A DNA stretch of 64,000 bases from Folioceros fuciformis (lineage: Eukaryota; Anthocerotophyta; Anthocerotopsida; Anthocerotales), in the NCBI GenBank assembly GCA_049999805.1, contig JBNGIO010006382.1, positions 158,234 to 222,233 of the forward strand. Direction: 5' to 3'. The position numbers and the translations under genes are program-made. The notes under the pieces were generated by a model that worked only from the letters and a program-made list of their open reading frames with translations, did not search any database and was not told the origin of the DNA. Of this stretch, positions 1 to 11,167 are shown piece by piece (within the stretch, counting starts at the first letter, position 1; the number at the start of each line of letters is the position of its first letter).

Positions 1-565
1 TCAACATAGCCATCTCCTGTCTTCTTCCGCTGCAAAAGCTTCCCGATCACGTTGGTGCCAACGATGGTCTTTGTAAGCCCGAAGCGAGCCAACTGTCGAT
101 ACTGCGTGCCTCTCTACGATTACCAACTGGATGACTGTAGCCATGCGTTTTCATGCGATTTGGAAATTAGGAGCTAATCCTTCACAAAACAATTTCATTT
201 TTAATTATATATAAATATATAAATTTTTCTCACTTTTTTGGAAGAAAATATCAAAATACGGATAGGGTTCTTTCATACATATTTAAGGGCGGGGTATACG
301 GTGCAAAGATAAGGGACATAAGGGACATTGGGTTTGTGCCCGTGTCCGTCATAGGACAAGGTAGGTGTCCCGATCCAGACACTTACTTTCTTCCCTCTCT
401 CACGACCCTGTGCACTCACAGTTACACTCACTTTTTTCTTTTTTAAGTTAGTTAGGACACCGGTGACGAAAGGGCGTATCCATAACCGATAAGGTCGATT
501 GCAGCAGGTCACTGGACGGCATGGAGGGGCGGGTTTTGGAGACAGTTTTTGACAACGCTGACAAC
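1..565. other. Left flank, no gene recognised
   Basis: Mixed-composition DNA with an AT-rich patch around 180-260. No open frame here resembles a known protein and no exon chain could be built. The sequence runs directly into the 57-bp minisatellite. Confidence 0.4.
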
Positions 566-790
566 TGCCCATCCTCTCTAGACCTTGGCGGTGGCATCTT
601 GCACTCTAGTGACCTCCGACTGCCCATCCTCCCCAGACCTTGGCGGTGGCATCTTGCACTCTCTAGTGACCTCCGACTGCCCATCCTCCCTAGACCTTGG
701 CGGTGGCATCTTGCACTCTCTAGTGGCCTCCGACTGCCCATTCTCCCCAGACCTTGGCGGTGGCATCTTGCACTCTCCATGGCCTCCGAC
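566..790. repeat. 57-bp tandem repeat, four copies
   Basis: Units begin at 566, 621, 678 and 735, each starting TGCCCAT and carrying the core CTTGGCGGTGGCATCTTGCA. Spacing is 55, 57 and 57 bp. The copies differ by a few substitutions (CCCTAG/CCCCAG, GTGACC/GTGGCC). Because 57 is a multiple of three and the unit lacks stops in several frames, both strands show overlapping open frames of 19-residue repeats. No flanking exon or family match supports a real protein, so I read it as a minisatellite. Confidence 0.85.
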
Positions 791-1368
791 CCAGAGCTAT
801 GGCCATGCCCTGCGCAGCGCATCGCTCTTCCCACCAGTGTCACCAGATGTTCCCACAAGGGAAGTGGCTGGGTCTGATGGGCGCACTCCACCGGCGTCGA
901 GAAGAGGCGCTTCTCACAACGTGGCAGTTAACCTTCCTGGCCATGGAGGAGTTGTGCAGCACCATCCCAGATGCAATGAAGTGGAAGAGCAAGGAAGGGA
1001 CAAGCCACAGCGGTGGCCGAACCGCAGCGGACGCTGCACTCTTCTTTGAGACTTGGTAGCCTGCAAGACCGTGCTGCAATGACAGACGAAGGGGATGCGG
1101 ACACCGGAGCTGATGCCCTCACCAAACTTCAATATACCAAGCTCACAAACTTAAGTTCTGTGATTCTTTAAAGACTTGTGTCCCGAAAGACACAAAGTGG
1201 TTAGAGATATTTACAATAATTTGGTATATGGTGTGTACGTGGATTTAAAATAATTTGGTATACGGTGTGTACGGAGGGTTAGATATGTGGCAAGGATGCC
1301 ACAGAATATTCACATAATAAATATTCAAAAAAAAAGACTCTGTAGTCCCTGTCTACATTGTTACCGGT

Positions 1369-1384
1369 AACCCTAAACCCTAAA
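1369..1384. repeat. Interstitial telomere-type repeat
   Basis: AACCCTAAACCCTAAA is just over two units of the plant telomere repeat CCCTAAA, inside AT-rich non-coding DNA. It is too short to be a telomere and could be a telo-box or a break-repair scar. Confidence 0.6.
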
Positions 1385-1708
1385 AATAATTATAAAATAA
1401 TTCATTATTTTAATTAATAATTATAAAATAACATTGAGAGAATATAGAAAACAAATATAGGAAATATTGAGCCCCAATACTTATTGAATATCCTAAAGGT
1501 TATACTTGAAATCTTAAAAATATGATTGTATGCATATAAATTCACATGTACAGTCCACCCTCCCTAAATGCTACCTGTTGGGAGTAGGGCATTGGATAAC
1601 ATTTAAGGAGGTGTAATAATTAGAGAATTCAAGTATTTATCAAAAATAAAAAAAATATTTATTTAAAATATATAAAGCATGAAATATATTTATATATACT
1701 GATTTATT

Positions 1709-1808
1709 NNNNNNNNNNNNNNNNNNNNNNNNNNNNNNNNNNNNNNNNNNNNNNNNNNNNNNNNNNNNNNNNNNNNNNNNNNNNNNNNNNNNNNNNNNNN
1801 NNNNNNNN
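1709..1808. other. Assembly gap, 100 N
   Basis: Exactly 100 unknown bases, the usual placeholder for a gap of unknown size, so distances across it are unreliable. Confidence 0.99.
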
Positions 1809-3210
1809 CTTTATATTATTATAACTTTATAATAAATAAAATAAGAAATGAACTTTAAATTGGCCTAAAAAAATGGGTTATTTCTACTTGTTTCAAAGAC
1901 GATCTAACTTGTTTTAAAACTTCTTTCTTAATTTGTTGCAAATTCCTAATTTTAGACATCATATCATTTGGTTGTTGCTTGAAAAACATACATATCACCC
2001 TCAAGTGCATGACATAAAATAGGCATTTCTTGATAATATTCTTCAGAAGAATTTTCAACATCGATAACTTCATCTTTAGGTGAAGATTGAATAAAAGCTC
2101 ATGTACCATCTACATCTAGAGTAGAAAAGATAGCACATGCATTTGATAGCACATGCATTTGTCACCTCATAATCAATAAATTCTTATGCAGACATAGTAG
2201 GGGTCAATCTTGTTGTTTCAAGTCTTAAATCCTTCAGTTGATAAAAAAGCATTTTTAGTTCTACGTAATCTCTCTATTGAACAAATCTTTTGCATTGCTC
2301 AAGCGATTCAAAAGTGTGCTCTTGCCTGCATTTGTGTAACCAACTTGCCAGGCAGGCTTCGTGGACTTGCTGTTGCTCATTATCATTGTTAGCATTCCAT
2401 GTCTCAAAACTAAGTTGATTCAAGTCTATATCCAACACGCTACCAGTTGATGCCTTAACCTAGTGTGTTTCTAATAATTTCTAATGATTTTTTTTTTATA
2501 TCAATACACCAAGCTTTTTTTTATCGCATTATGATTGGATAAGTTAGATAAGTTAGATATATATATTATCTATGCTATTTTAAGCATTATATATATATAT
2601 ATATTCTAAAATTAAAATAAATTCATAGAATAGAATTAGACTAAAGTGATTGGAAGTGCCTATTTTTATAAAATAAGTAATATATAATATTTATAGAAAA
2701 ATAATATTTAAGCTTATTCTTCAACTAGGGGGAATACCCAAACTTGTAACATTTATAGAGGTATAACATTTAGGGAGATTACATTTAGAAAGGGTCGATT
2801 GTATATTGAACAAAAATAAAAATCCTTAAGAAATTAAGTATTATGTACCAAATATCTAACTCAAGAAAAAAATTCGTAGTATTTTCATGTTTAGAAAATT
2901 ACATAAATGTATTAATTTATATTTAATATGTATTTAAAATAGTTTTTTTTAATTTCAAAGAGATAAAAAATCTAGCTGTGCCACTACGTAATACTTGTAA
3001 CAGTATCCATTCAATCAATCTTTGTCGATAGTAATCAGACAGGTAGACGTACGTACATTCTGGATCACGTTAAATAAAGCAAGACCGAAACAGATAAGCC
3101 GGGTCTGGCTGGAAGGAATATGAACAACCTGCCTAACCTGGGGAAGTGGATGTGCCCAGGAAATTATTTGTGCACGACTACATACTCCCTTCTACTGCGA
3201 TCACGTTACA

Positions 3211-6200
3211 TCAGGCTGTGCCATCCAAGACAAGCTCCTTGAACCTCTCAATGGCCCTCAGAGCTGTGTTGAAGTTCTCCTCTTCTAGAGCTGCAACAAA
3301 ACGACAGTAGCCAGGGAGTCCAGTCCAAGAACTGTCGTTGATGTACAGTCCAGTTGTCCGAAGAAATGCGTCTCTGATGGTACTGTCGTCTATAACAACT
3401 TTCTTGTTCACAGAATTCGGTCCTTGATACGCAACACTCTTCCCCTCGTACGAGGATGGCTGAGCCAGCAGGGAAACACCACCCGAGGGCTTGACTGTTG
3501 TCCAGCCACTGTTTACAAGCACCTGCCAAGGCCAAGAAAATGCTACTATGAAGAGCAAGGAACGAAGACACCGGAGTCATGAGAAGTCACATATCCTTAC
3601 CTGCTCCAGCTTGTGCATCTTTTGCTCTAGCACTTCTCGTTGATGCTCAAGGTCCTTGGTGAGAACATTGTTTCCTTCATTCAGCATACCAAACAGCTTC
3701 TTCATCGAATATCTGACGGTGCCATGTGGCCTGCTCAGGCTAGGAGACTCTTTGAAAACATCAATGAATACAGGGTCGTGTAGGGCTGCAAATCCAAATT
3801 CAAGCCCCCCAGTACCAGCTTGGATTGAGGATCCTCCGAGAAGCGCAATGCCAAATGTACTGTTTTCTGTGTTTTCAGATAGGATTTTCTCCAAGTTCCA
3901 CAATTGAACCGCATCCTTCCCGAACTCCAGCCCAGAAAAGGACGTGTCCAGGATCACTCGTGCACCATGTTTTTTGGAGACAGTTAAGAGTTCATCAATT
4001 TCATCGTCTGCATACACTGCTCCTGTGGGGCTTACGGTAGGTCCAGATATACATATCCAGGGATCCTGGACAGAGCTAAGAAAGCCATCAAGGCCTTCCG
4101 CAGTTAACTTGAATCCATCCGAAGCTTTTGTCGGAATCACCTTGACACTGGCACTTAGAAACTTGGCCGCAGATACTTGAGCTCCATTTGAACCAGATGG
4201 AAAACAGAGCGTTCCTTTCTCCTCAACACACGCTAGAACAAGCTTGCCGAAGAGTCCTGTCCAAGTGTCACTGAAGAGAAGCTCCTTTGAATGCCAAGTT
4301 GGAAGACCAAACCTGGCATAGAGGTACTCACCAATCTCCAGTTTTGGGTCCATCTCAGTTTCTGCAATATGTTGCCGAGCAAATCCTTCAAATAGGGAGA
4401 CCTTCACGGCCGAAGGAGTTTGCACAGCATTTTCATCAAAATCCATATGGACCACGTCTCTTGCAGGGGGCTCATCACTCAACGTTTCTCCATCGCTGAT
4501 AGCAGTAAGTGCTGTGTGTGGAATCTCAATAAATTGACTTTGTGCGCCTTCGTACTTGGGCAACCTCTGCATCAAGAAAGATTACACGTCAATCACTTTC
4601 CGTTTCCATCACTGATTCTACATCTCGAACAACAAGTTACAACACCGCTACAACAATACGTAGTGGTGTAGCAACTCACCTCTGCTGTTAGATGCCTATC
4701 CGGCAGCTGAAAACTCAGTAGCTCATGGAGAAGACATCCGTAATAAAACTGGCTTGATACAGCTGTTCGACCGTATGTTAGCTCACCTGCCTTGGCAAAA
4801 GCTTCAAGAAAACTTTTATTTTCAGATACGATGAAGGCCACCTCTAAGTCTGAGTAGACCTGCACTGACGTCAATATGTGAAAAAACAGTTTCAGAAAGG
4901 ACTTTCAAGGGAAGCAATCACTGCTTCATTTCAGTGACAAGAGTCACCTCACCTGATTCTTCACAAGGCCACAAATGATCGTTGCATGAAGTGGAAGAGG
5001 GTTCACTGCCAGGTACTGCAGTACACCATTGGTTCCTGGGAGACTGGACAGCTCAACATGATCCGAGATGTCAAGGAATAAGCGAGCACCAACATTCTCG
5101 GTAGTTTCCAGCAGCTTTTCAAACGCCGTAGTGGTCCTCATCTCAAAGTCTGCAAGGCTCGTGATGACAATTTGGGGTTTCAAGTGCTTGACAAGCTGGG
5201 TAACTAGGTCCGCACGGTGAGGTGCCTCCACGACGCAAATCTGAGGTGTTGTCTCCGTGGTGTGGCCAACACTTCCCTGCTTGAGCATGCACCCCAAAGA
5301 ACGGTGAGACGGGAACTTCCACATTCTTTAGAATAACAGCAAGCACCGAAGTATTTTCTGTACCTCAGACGGCAAAGCAGAAAGCCACTTTTTTGGAAGA
5401 AGCCTTGTAAGATTACCATCAACTAGGGCCAGCTGTGGGGCATAAAGCCTCAGGACGTTCTCGATTGCTACAGACCTTGAAGGTACTACAATAAGGTTCT
5501 GCCAACAGACGAGCGTCATGTAGAGCTAAGAATGTATGCTCTCCAGACTTCAACTTCTGAAACAAACGGAGACAGCAAACAGAACATAAGGGATTACCTC
5601 AGAGAGTGACATCTATGAGTAGAGATTTCTTACACTGGGGCTCAATGGAAGACGATGGTATATTCGCAGAAATCCAGCAATAAGTTTCCGAAACCTTGAG
5701 CTTCCCGAGGGCAACTCATATGGGAAGCTTACGAGTTTCCCCAGGGCTCGTGCCAGGTGGGCAAGAAAAGGTATCTTCTCATCTGCCACTGTATCTTCCT
5801 GAAAAGATAGATCCACGGCACCACGTGTGTCCCCAAAACCATCATTCAGGAACTTGAAAATTGTCTTCACCTGGATACAAGACAGGGTGTCAGTTTGTAA
5901 TTGCCCATAATAACTGCAGCGTCCCTCTCTTTGCTGCTATTGAAGTCACCTGATTTGGTTGTCGGAGGTTGCATTCATATACAGACAGCCCATGTGAAAT
6001 CACGCCTCCTGAGTTTGCATAAGCCCAAGCAGTGCGGGCACTTATTGGCTCCTCACTACGACCCATGAAAAACTCAAATCTGTGTCGACTATTCTTCTCA
6101 ATCTCCACAAGGGCAAGAATATCTGTGTCTGCTGCCTGGCACACACAAGCCCAGAGAAAACAGGGCATGAATCTTGGGTGCCATTGTCTAGCAGCTACCA

Positions 6201-7981
6201 CACCCTACTCCAAACTCCAACTGGACATGTACCTGGTTAACTCTGGTCTGCCACAATTTTGTTATGTTGAACCCTCTGCGCTGGAACAGTCTTTCACAAA
6301 CAGCTTGGCCTGGACGACCACCAACGTTAAATATCATTGCACCAGTAGGCTTGATACTTGCTATCCCCTCCTCAACAGCCCGTGCAATAAGGCCGAGTCC
6401 AAACTGGTCTTCAACAAAACCCTGCGGGCTCCAAATTCACCAGGTACATGGAATGAAGGGACAGAAGGCTTGACAAGCAACCTTAAATCAAAGTTGGGAC
6501 AGCCAGTATGAACCAAAAAGTTCGCTTCAAGTATTGTAAGCAGTTACCTGAAGGCCACAGTAGTTGCTCAGGGAATGTAGAAACTCCTCACTTGCGTTCT
6601 CTGAAACTATCTTCTGCATAGCTTCTGGGTCTGGATTCAGTATCTGCAGTTTTACTTCTAACACATAAGTCCGATTGGAGGAACAAAGTTACACGTCTAC
6701 AAATGCCCAGACGTGCAAGGGGCCAACCCGGAGAAATAGAAAAGCAACCGAGACATCACCTGTGGTATGCATCCAATAATGCGGTCGAGCACAATATTCT
6801 GCTCTCTGCAATATGCCAGCAGGTCAGAGACATGAAACTCGACACGGTCCAGAAGGGTTGTTCCTTCATGGTCACGAGTAGGAAACCCGTCTGGAGTGAG
6901 TGCATTAAGATACAGATTGATCCAAGCCACATTAATAGCCCTTGGGTTGATATCAAGACCATACACCTGCAAAACCACAAGCTTTAAACTCTTGCCTTGT
7001 TGCACTCCTGCCAAACATCAGCGCCCTACACCTGACGCTTACCTTTCGTGGAGACCACCTATCTGCTAGTGCAATGGACACCCATCCATTCCCACATCCA
7101 AGCTCTGCAATATCTCGATTCCTAAAACCGATGTCTGGATGCCTGTTAATCCCTTCGAAGAAGGTGAAGGACCAGTCTTCCGGGATGAAAATGCTCGGGA
7201 GCTCCAGCAGCGTAAGGCTTTGCCTGTTGGCCTGAAACCCTGGATGACAGAACGTATTACTGTCAGCTAGGCTGTCAGTTGCAGGATTCCCAATGGCAGC
7301 CGGGTTGACTTCGTACTACATGTTTCAGGTACGTCATAATCACAGGCCAGTTCAAAGACGTTAGCAAGGTACACCACACAAATCTTTTGTTAAATTCAAG
7401 GGTACCCACGGGAGCGTTTCATGGTAAAAGAATTGGCTGCACATCCTCGCAAGTTTCCTGACCACATGCTACTGTTCCCTGAACAGCGGTAACTACGAAA
7501 AGCATTGTTCTACATCACCTGACTCAGGGATGTAACAACGTGTGCTCAGGAATGTTATCTCCACTAACTTATTTCTCCATCACACAGGTCCATTGTCATG
7601 CGACAGACGCAGTAGGCCGAATACCAAACCTCCAGCAGGATGCAAAGACTGGCTCACCACTAACCTCAAAAATTCCCAAACTGACTTCACCAGAGACAAG
7701 AATTCTAGTAACAGACCTTCGTAGTCGGTGAGAGCGAGCTGGTGAATCCGGAAATGATAGGTAGCCAGACAGTCCACACCCTGCAGCTGAGTTTCCACAT
7801 ACTGCTCAACCCAGCTCAAAAACTTCCGTGCTCCCCGGCGAGTCTCCTCATCCTGCAGTCTGGCCAGAATCGTCTTGAATGCAGCGTAAGCCCGATCTCC
7901 AGACTCTCGACATTGCTCTAGAAAAGCCTGGATTTCAGCCTCTTGTGCCTCCATCTCACCGAAAGACACAGGAACAGGCAT
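3211..7981 (-). CDS. MMT: Methionine S-methyltransferase (multi-exon)
   Basis: Makes S-methylmethionine from methionine and S-adenosylmethionine in the cytosol. Exons along the minus strand follow the known plant protein of about 1,080 residues. The N-terminal exon starts at ATG 7981, followed by MEAQEAEIQ and YHFRIHQLALTDYEG. The next exon has IFIPEDWSFTF and the SAM-binding motif AELGCGNGWVSIALADRW, then VYGLDINPRAINVAWINLYL. Later exons carry KNSRHRFEFFMG, LFLDISDHVELSS and the C-terminal aminotransferase-like part with WICISGPTVSPTGAVY and DTSFSGLEFG (where a PLP lysine would be expected in true aminotransferases), ending at TGA 3211-3213. ATG 7954 is a possible shorter start, and exon borders were only partly traced. 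The gene is head to head with the C9orf85-like gene. No frameshift seen. Confidence 0.93.
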
Positions 7982-8417
7982 CGCAGAACGCTGGCAAAGG
8001 AAATTGCACACTCTAAGTGGATCCGGCCGGATACCAAGACTGGTCAAGGACAATGCTAATCTAGCTTCTATCCCACAAGAATAGTAACAATCTCGTTTAT
8101 AGATTTTTATAGTTTCCTTCAATTCCAAAGCGTGGACGTTTGATTGACTCGGCTGATTGTGATCCACCCATAGATGCGATAGATGCGAAATTTGGGAGCG
8201 AAGCCCGGCGAGATAGAGAGCCAGCCGAGGGACAAGTTCCCGAGCCTTTGAGCTTCCCGCAGTTCCCGTGCCTTCGCTGCCACGTCATCCGAACGAGCTC
8301 TGTTCCGTTAAAAAAAATAACGGAACGGGATATTCTATTTTCTCGCCTTCAGTGGGAAAACAAGCGCGCGTTCTCGGTGCCGTGGGATTTCGATGCGACT
8401 GGCGAGGGAGGTGTAAC
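7982..8417. promoter_or_regulatory. Shared divergent promoter, MMT / C9orf85-like
   Basis: Only 436 bp separate the start codons of the minus-strand methyltransferase and the plus-strand zinc-ribbon gene, so both 5' UTRs and promoters must lie here or overlap. I see no clear TATA box. The assignment is by position only. Confidence 0.5.
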
Positions 8418-9537
8418 ATGTCGAGCCGCCGCGGTGGCAACACCAAAGGCCCGCCCAAGCATCAGAACTCGTCGGTTTGATCTGCAAATTGTCTGCCTTC
8501 GGCATGTCTTAAATCGTAAACCCTGCTATTTTGGTGTTGCTGACATGCACCGATTGTTGAATTCGCGTTAGGCATGCGTGGAAGCCGAACGCTGGAGTGA
8601 AGCGGAAAGACAAGGTGACTTTGTGATGTTTCAATCTTCTTTGCGGCCTAGATGGCTAGGTTGGTGTGCTATTCCTCATCGTTAGATGCTCTGTAATGCA
8701 GGAGCTTGGAGGCAAATCCCATCCATTTCCTGCTGTTACGGATGTGTGCAACCGTTGCAAGGAGCAGATAGAATGGAGACGGAAGTATCCTGTGCTCCTT
8801 GTCAGGGTTCGTCGTATGTCCTGTTTCGCAAGTCGCAGCTTGTGATTGCAGATGCTAGTCCTTAACACGTGGACGTAGATACGGGAAGTACAAACCATTG
8901 GTAGAACCAGCAAAATGGTGAGTGCGTGATTCTAGCTTAGGAGTTGGAATTTCTGATTTTTTGATGTACTGAATTTTTTCTGTGAGCTCCTATGGTCTTT
9001 CATCAGATTTTGATTGGCTCTTGGTTCGATCTGCATCTGTTTTACAGTAATCAGTGTGGAAAACGAGCGGTTAAACAGGCGTACCATACGCTGTGTTCAG
9101 GTCTGGTTTCGTTTGTTGACTTGCCCTCGTTTCAGTCTGGTCACTGGAAAAGCGCGAATCCTGCTTTCATCGTTTAGCATGATCGTGTGCAGCCTGTGCA
9201 CTGCAAAGGGATGTGTGCGCGAAATGTTGTCATTGGAAGGACGTGATTGTGGGGAGGTAAAGGATCTGAGACTCATGAACAATCGCGTGGCTATTTTCTC
9301 CTGATGTGAAATTGGGAAGATGGCAAATACTGGCAATGAGACCCTTGCTTGGGTTGGGATATCTGCAGGACTAGCGTGGACGACAAGGTCTTGAAAGCAG
9401 ACAAGGACGACTCCGCGACAGCAGACAAGGACGACTCAGCGACAGTAGACAAGGACGATACTGAGGCAGCAGACAAGGCCTACGAGAACGAAGAGGATGA
9501 AGATTTATCGGAAGTGGATTCCGAAATAGACGATTAG
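8418..9537 (+). CDS. C9orf85/DUF2039 zinc-ribbon protein, 167 aa in seven exons
   Basis: Rebuilt from exons 8418-8470, 8572-8614, 8702-8784, 8879-8917, 9048-9100, 9193-9256 and 9369-9537. All junctions are GT-AG and in phase, giving 504 nt. The protein starts MSSRRGGNTKGPPKHQNS and continues HAWKPNAG, VCNRCKEQIEWRRKYGKYKP, CNQCGKRAVKQAYHTLC and DVCAKCC, the conserved cysteine and lysine pattern of the eukaryotic C9orf85 (DUF2039) family. That family is small, probably zinc-binding and of unknown role. The last exon adds a lineage-specific acidic tail with repeats of ADKDDSAT and an end rich in Glu and Asp. No single open frame shows this gene; it is visible only after splicing. Confidence 0.88.
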
Positions 9538-9807
9538 AGAACGGGTTTAGATAACGGGTTTTGAGCAAAGAAAGGAGGGCTAAGAAGGAAAGCCACCAGA
9601 ATTGCGGCCCTTTGTACGATACAAAATTTGTTAATTACGTACAATTTTGGGGTTCGTGCGGTTTGCAATTAGCTCGGCCTGCGTGTCTTCTGAATTATTA
9701 AGAGCCCTGCCTGTCAGCACATTACTCTGTTCGATGACTGTGGAGCTTGGTGCAACCCATTTCCCCTTGCGTTGTTGATTTCCGGCTGCGCATCGGGTTT
9801 ATCGAAG

Positions 9808-10539
9808 ATGGCGCTGCAGTGGATGATACTTGGCCTAGTAGCGACGGTGGAAGCAGCGGTTGTGTTGCTACTAAGTGTTCCCTTCCCCAGCTCTGTGCGC
9901 AAGCAGCTGTTGAAGCTTGTCCGTCCGATACTCCAACCTGCGCTTGCAATCATTCCTTTTGCACTCTTCCAGCTCCTAGGTCAGTCTCTCACCAACGCAA
10001 CAGTTAGAAGTTTGCCGCTTCTTCTCTTCAGCGCTTGTCCATAAATTCAGATGCAACAGACTGACTTCAGTTTGGTGCATCGACGACACCGTGTTTTGTC
10101 AATTTTAGGGTTTGTCTGCCTGCCACACATTGCTTGCTATGGTGTATTTTGCAGAGGTGTATTGGAAATACGAACACCGCATTCGATGTCAGGAGGGCAT
10201 CTGCACATCGAAGGAACGAGACCACTTCGAGAAATCTGTGAGCGACCGAGTCCGGCCACGCATCCTTCGTGTGTCATTGTTAGCTATGCTTGAGACTGAT
10301 GTTTCGCCGTGGTCTGATTTTCAGATGTTCAAAGGTCAAAGGAATGCCTTGCTTGGTGTTGGAGCAGCTTTCTTCTACTGGTATGTTTCATGGAGTGCTT
10401 TTGCAGTGGCTCACGTAGTTCCAGCGCTTATGTGGGGCCTCGCGTACTGCTGTCCAGGTTGCTGTACCGCTTGGTTCAAGTCCAGACCGAAATTACCCGA
10501 CTAGAAGACGAAGTGAAAAAGTTGCAGAAGGCGGAATGA
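9808..10539 (+). CDS. BAP31-like ER membrane protein, 130 aa
   Basis: Four exons (9808-9979, 10155-10237, 10325-10380, 10458-10539) join in phase to 393 nt. The start MALQWMILGLVATVEAAVV is nearly that of plant B-cell-receptor-associated-protein-31-like proteins. It is followed by a first hydrophobic segment, a second one (ILQPALAIIPFALFQLLG), then EVYWKYEHRIRCQEG, SKERDHFEKS and a third hydrophobic stretch (NALLGVGAAFFYWLLYRL). A short charged coiled-coil end (TEITRLEDEVKKLQKAE) closes the protein. BAP31 relatives sit in the ER membrane and help sort and export other membrane proteins. Plant forms like this are short and lack the long animal cytosolic tail, and no ER-retrieval lysine motif is evident. 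The function here is inferred from the family. Confidence 0.85.
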
Positions 10540-11167
10540 CCTGACCGAGAGAGCGAGAGTACCTGATTGCCTCGAAGCCCTTACTTGCTGACTGGCGGGC
10601 CTGGTTGCAAATGTTGGTCAGACATGGCCTTCTATATGCTTTGTGACACCCACAATTCTCGCGCAAGTCCTCGACATATTTTGTTAGCTCTCGACACGTA
10701 GGTAGAGAAGACTGATCAGGTCACTGAAGGACAATACATTATGCGGCAGTGGAATCTTGGATTCCATCCCAGGTGTCCAGTACTGATTCTATCCACATGT
10801 GGCACTCCTCGAATATACATGTAGATGTGCATGGCCACATGGGGATAGTGTGCGGTCGACCGGCCACCCTCTAAACCTGCAGGGAGACAAAGGGCGCCGT
10901 AAAAGTTGGGTGTAACTTGTTGATCCATGTCCTCGGCAGATGCTGAGGTCACCGTCAACAACAGCCTATAGTCAGGTGCACACCTACCTTCCTGCGGGCC
11001 ACAAGGTGTTCTGTTGGTCGAGCTCATTACGCTTCCCCGAGTTCTGCTCCATCAGTTTTAGTTACCGCTTTACCGGGCTTGGGCTATACAACACGAGGGG
11101 TTCCCTGAAATCCTTTGGAAAGCATCCAGCTTCTAGTTGGTTTTTGCGTACAGCCTCCCGGGGTGCG
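10540..11167. other. Intergenic, nothing recognised
   Basis: 628 bp between two plus-strand genes. It should contain the 3' UTR of the BAP31-like gene and the promoter of the reductase-like gene. No conserved protein or RNA was seen. Confidence 0.5.

Larger units (their letters stand above)
791..3210. other. AT-rich gene-poor stretch with assembly gap and short repeats
   Basis: From about 1140 the sequence becomes strongly AT-rich with stops in all frames. It holds a direct repeat near 1215 and 1249 (AATAATTTGGTATA..GTGTGTACG, 34 bp apart) and a perfect 16-bp tandem duplication at 2129-2160 (GATAGCACATGCATTT twice). No transposase, reverse transcriptase or organelle gene was recognised. It could be a decayed mobile element, but nothing proves that. 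Confidence 0.4.

Noticed and set aside
10458-10500. GCTTGGTTCAAGTCC resembling a tRNA T-arm
   Set aside because: No acceptor or anticodon stem around it, and it is inside the last exon of the BAP31-like gene.
10112-10504. Plus-strand frame apparently coding a membrane protein
   Set aside because: It is exons 2 and 3 of the BAP31-like gene read through two introns; splicing gives a better protein.
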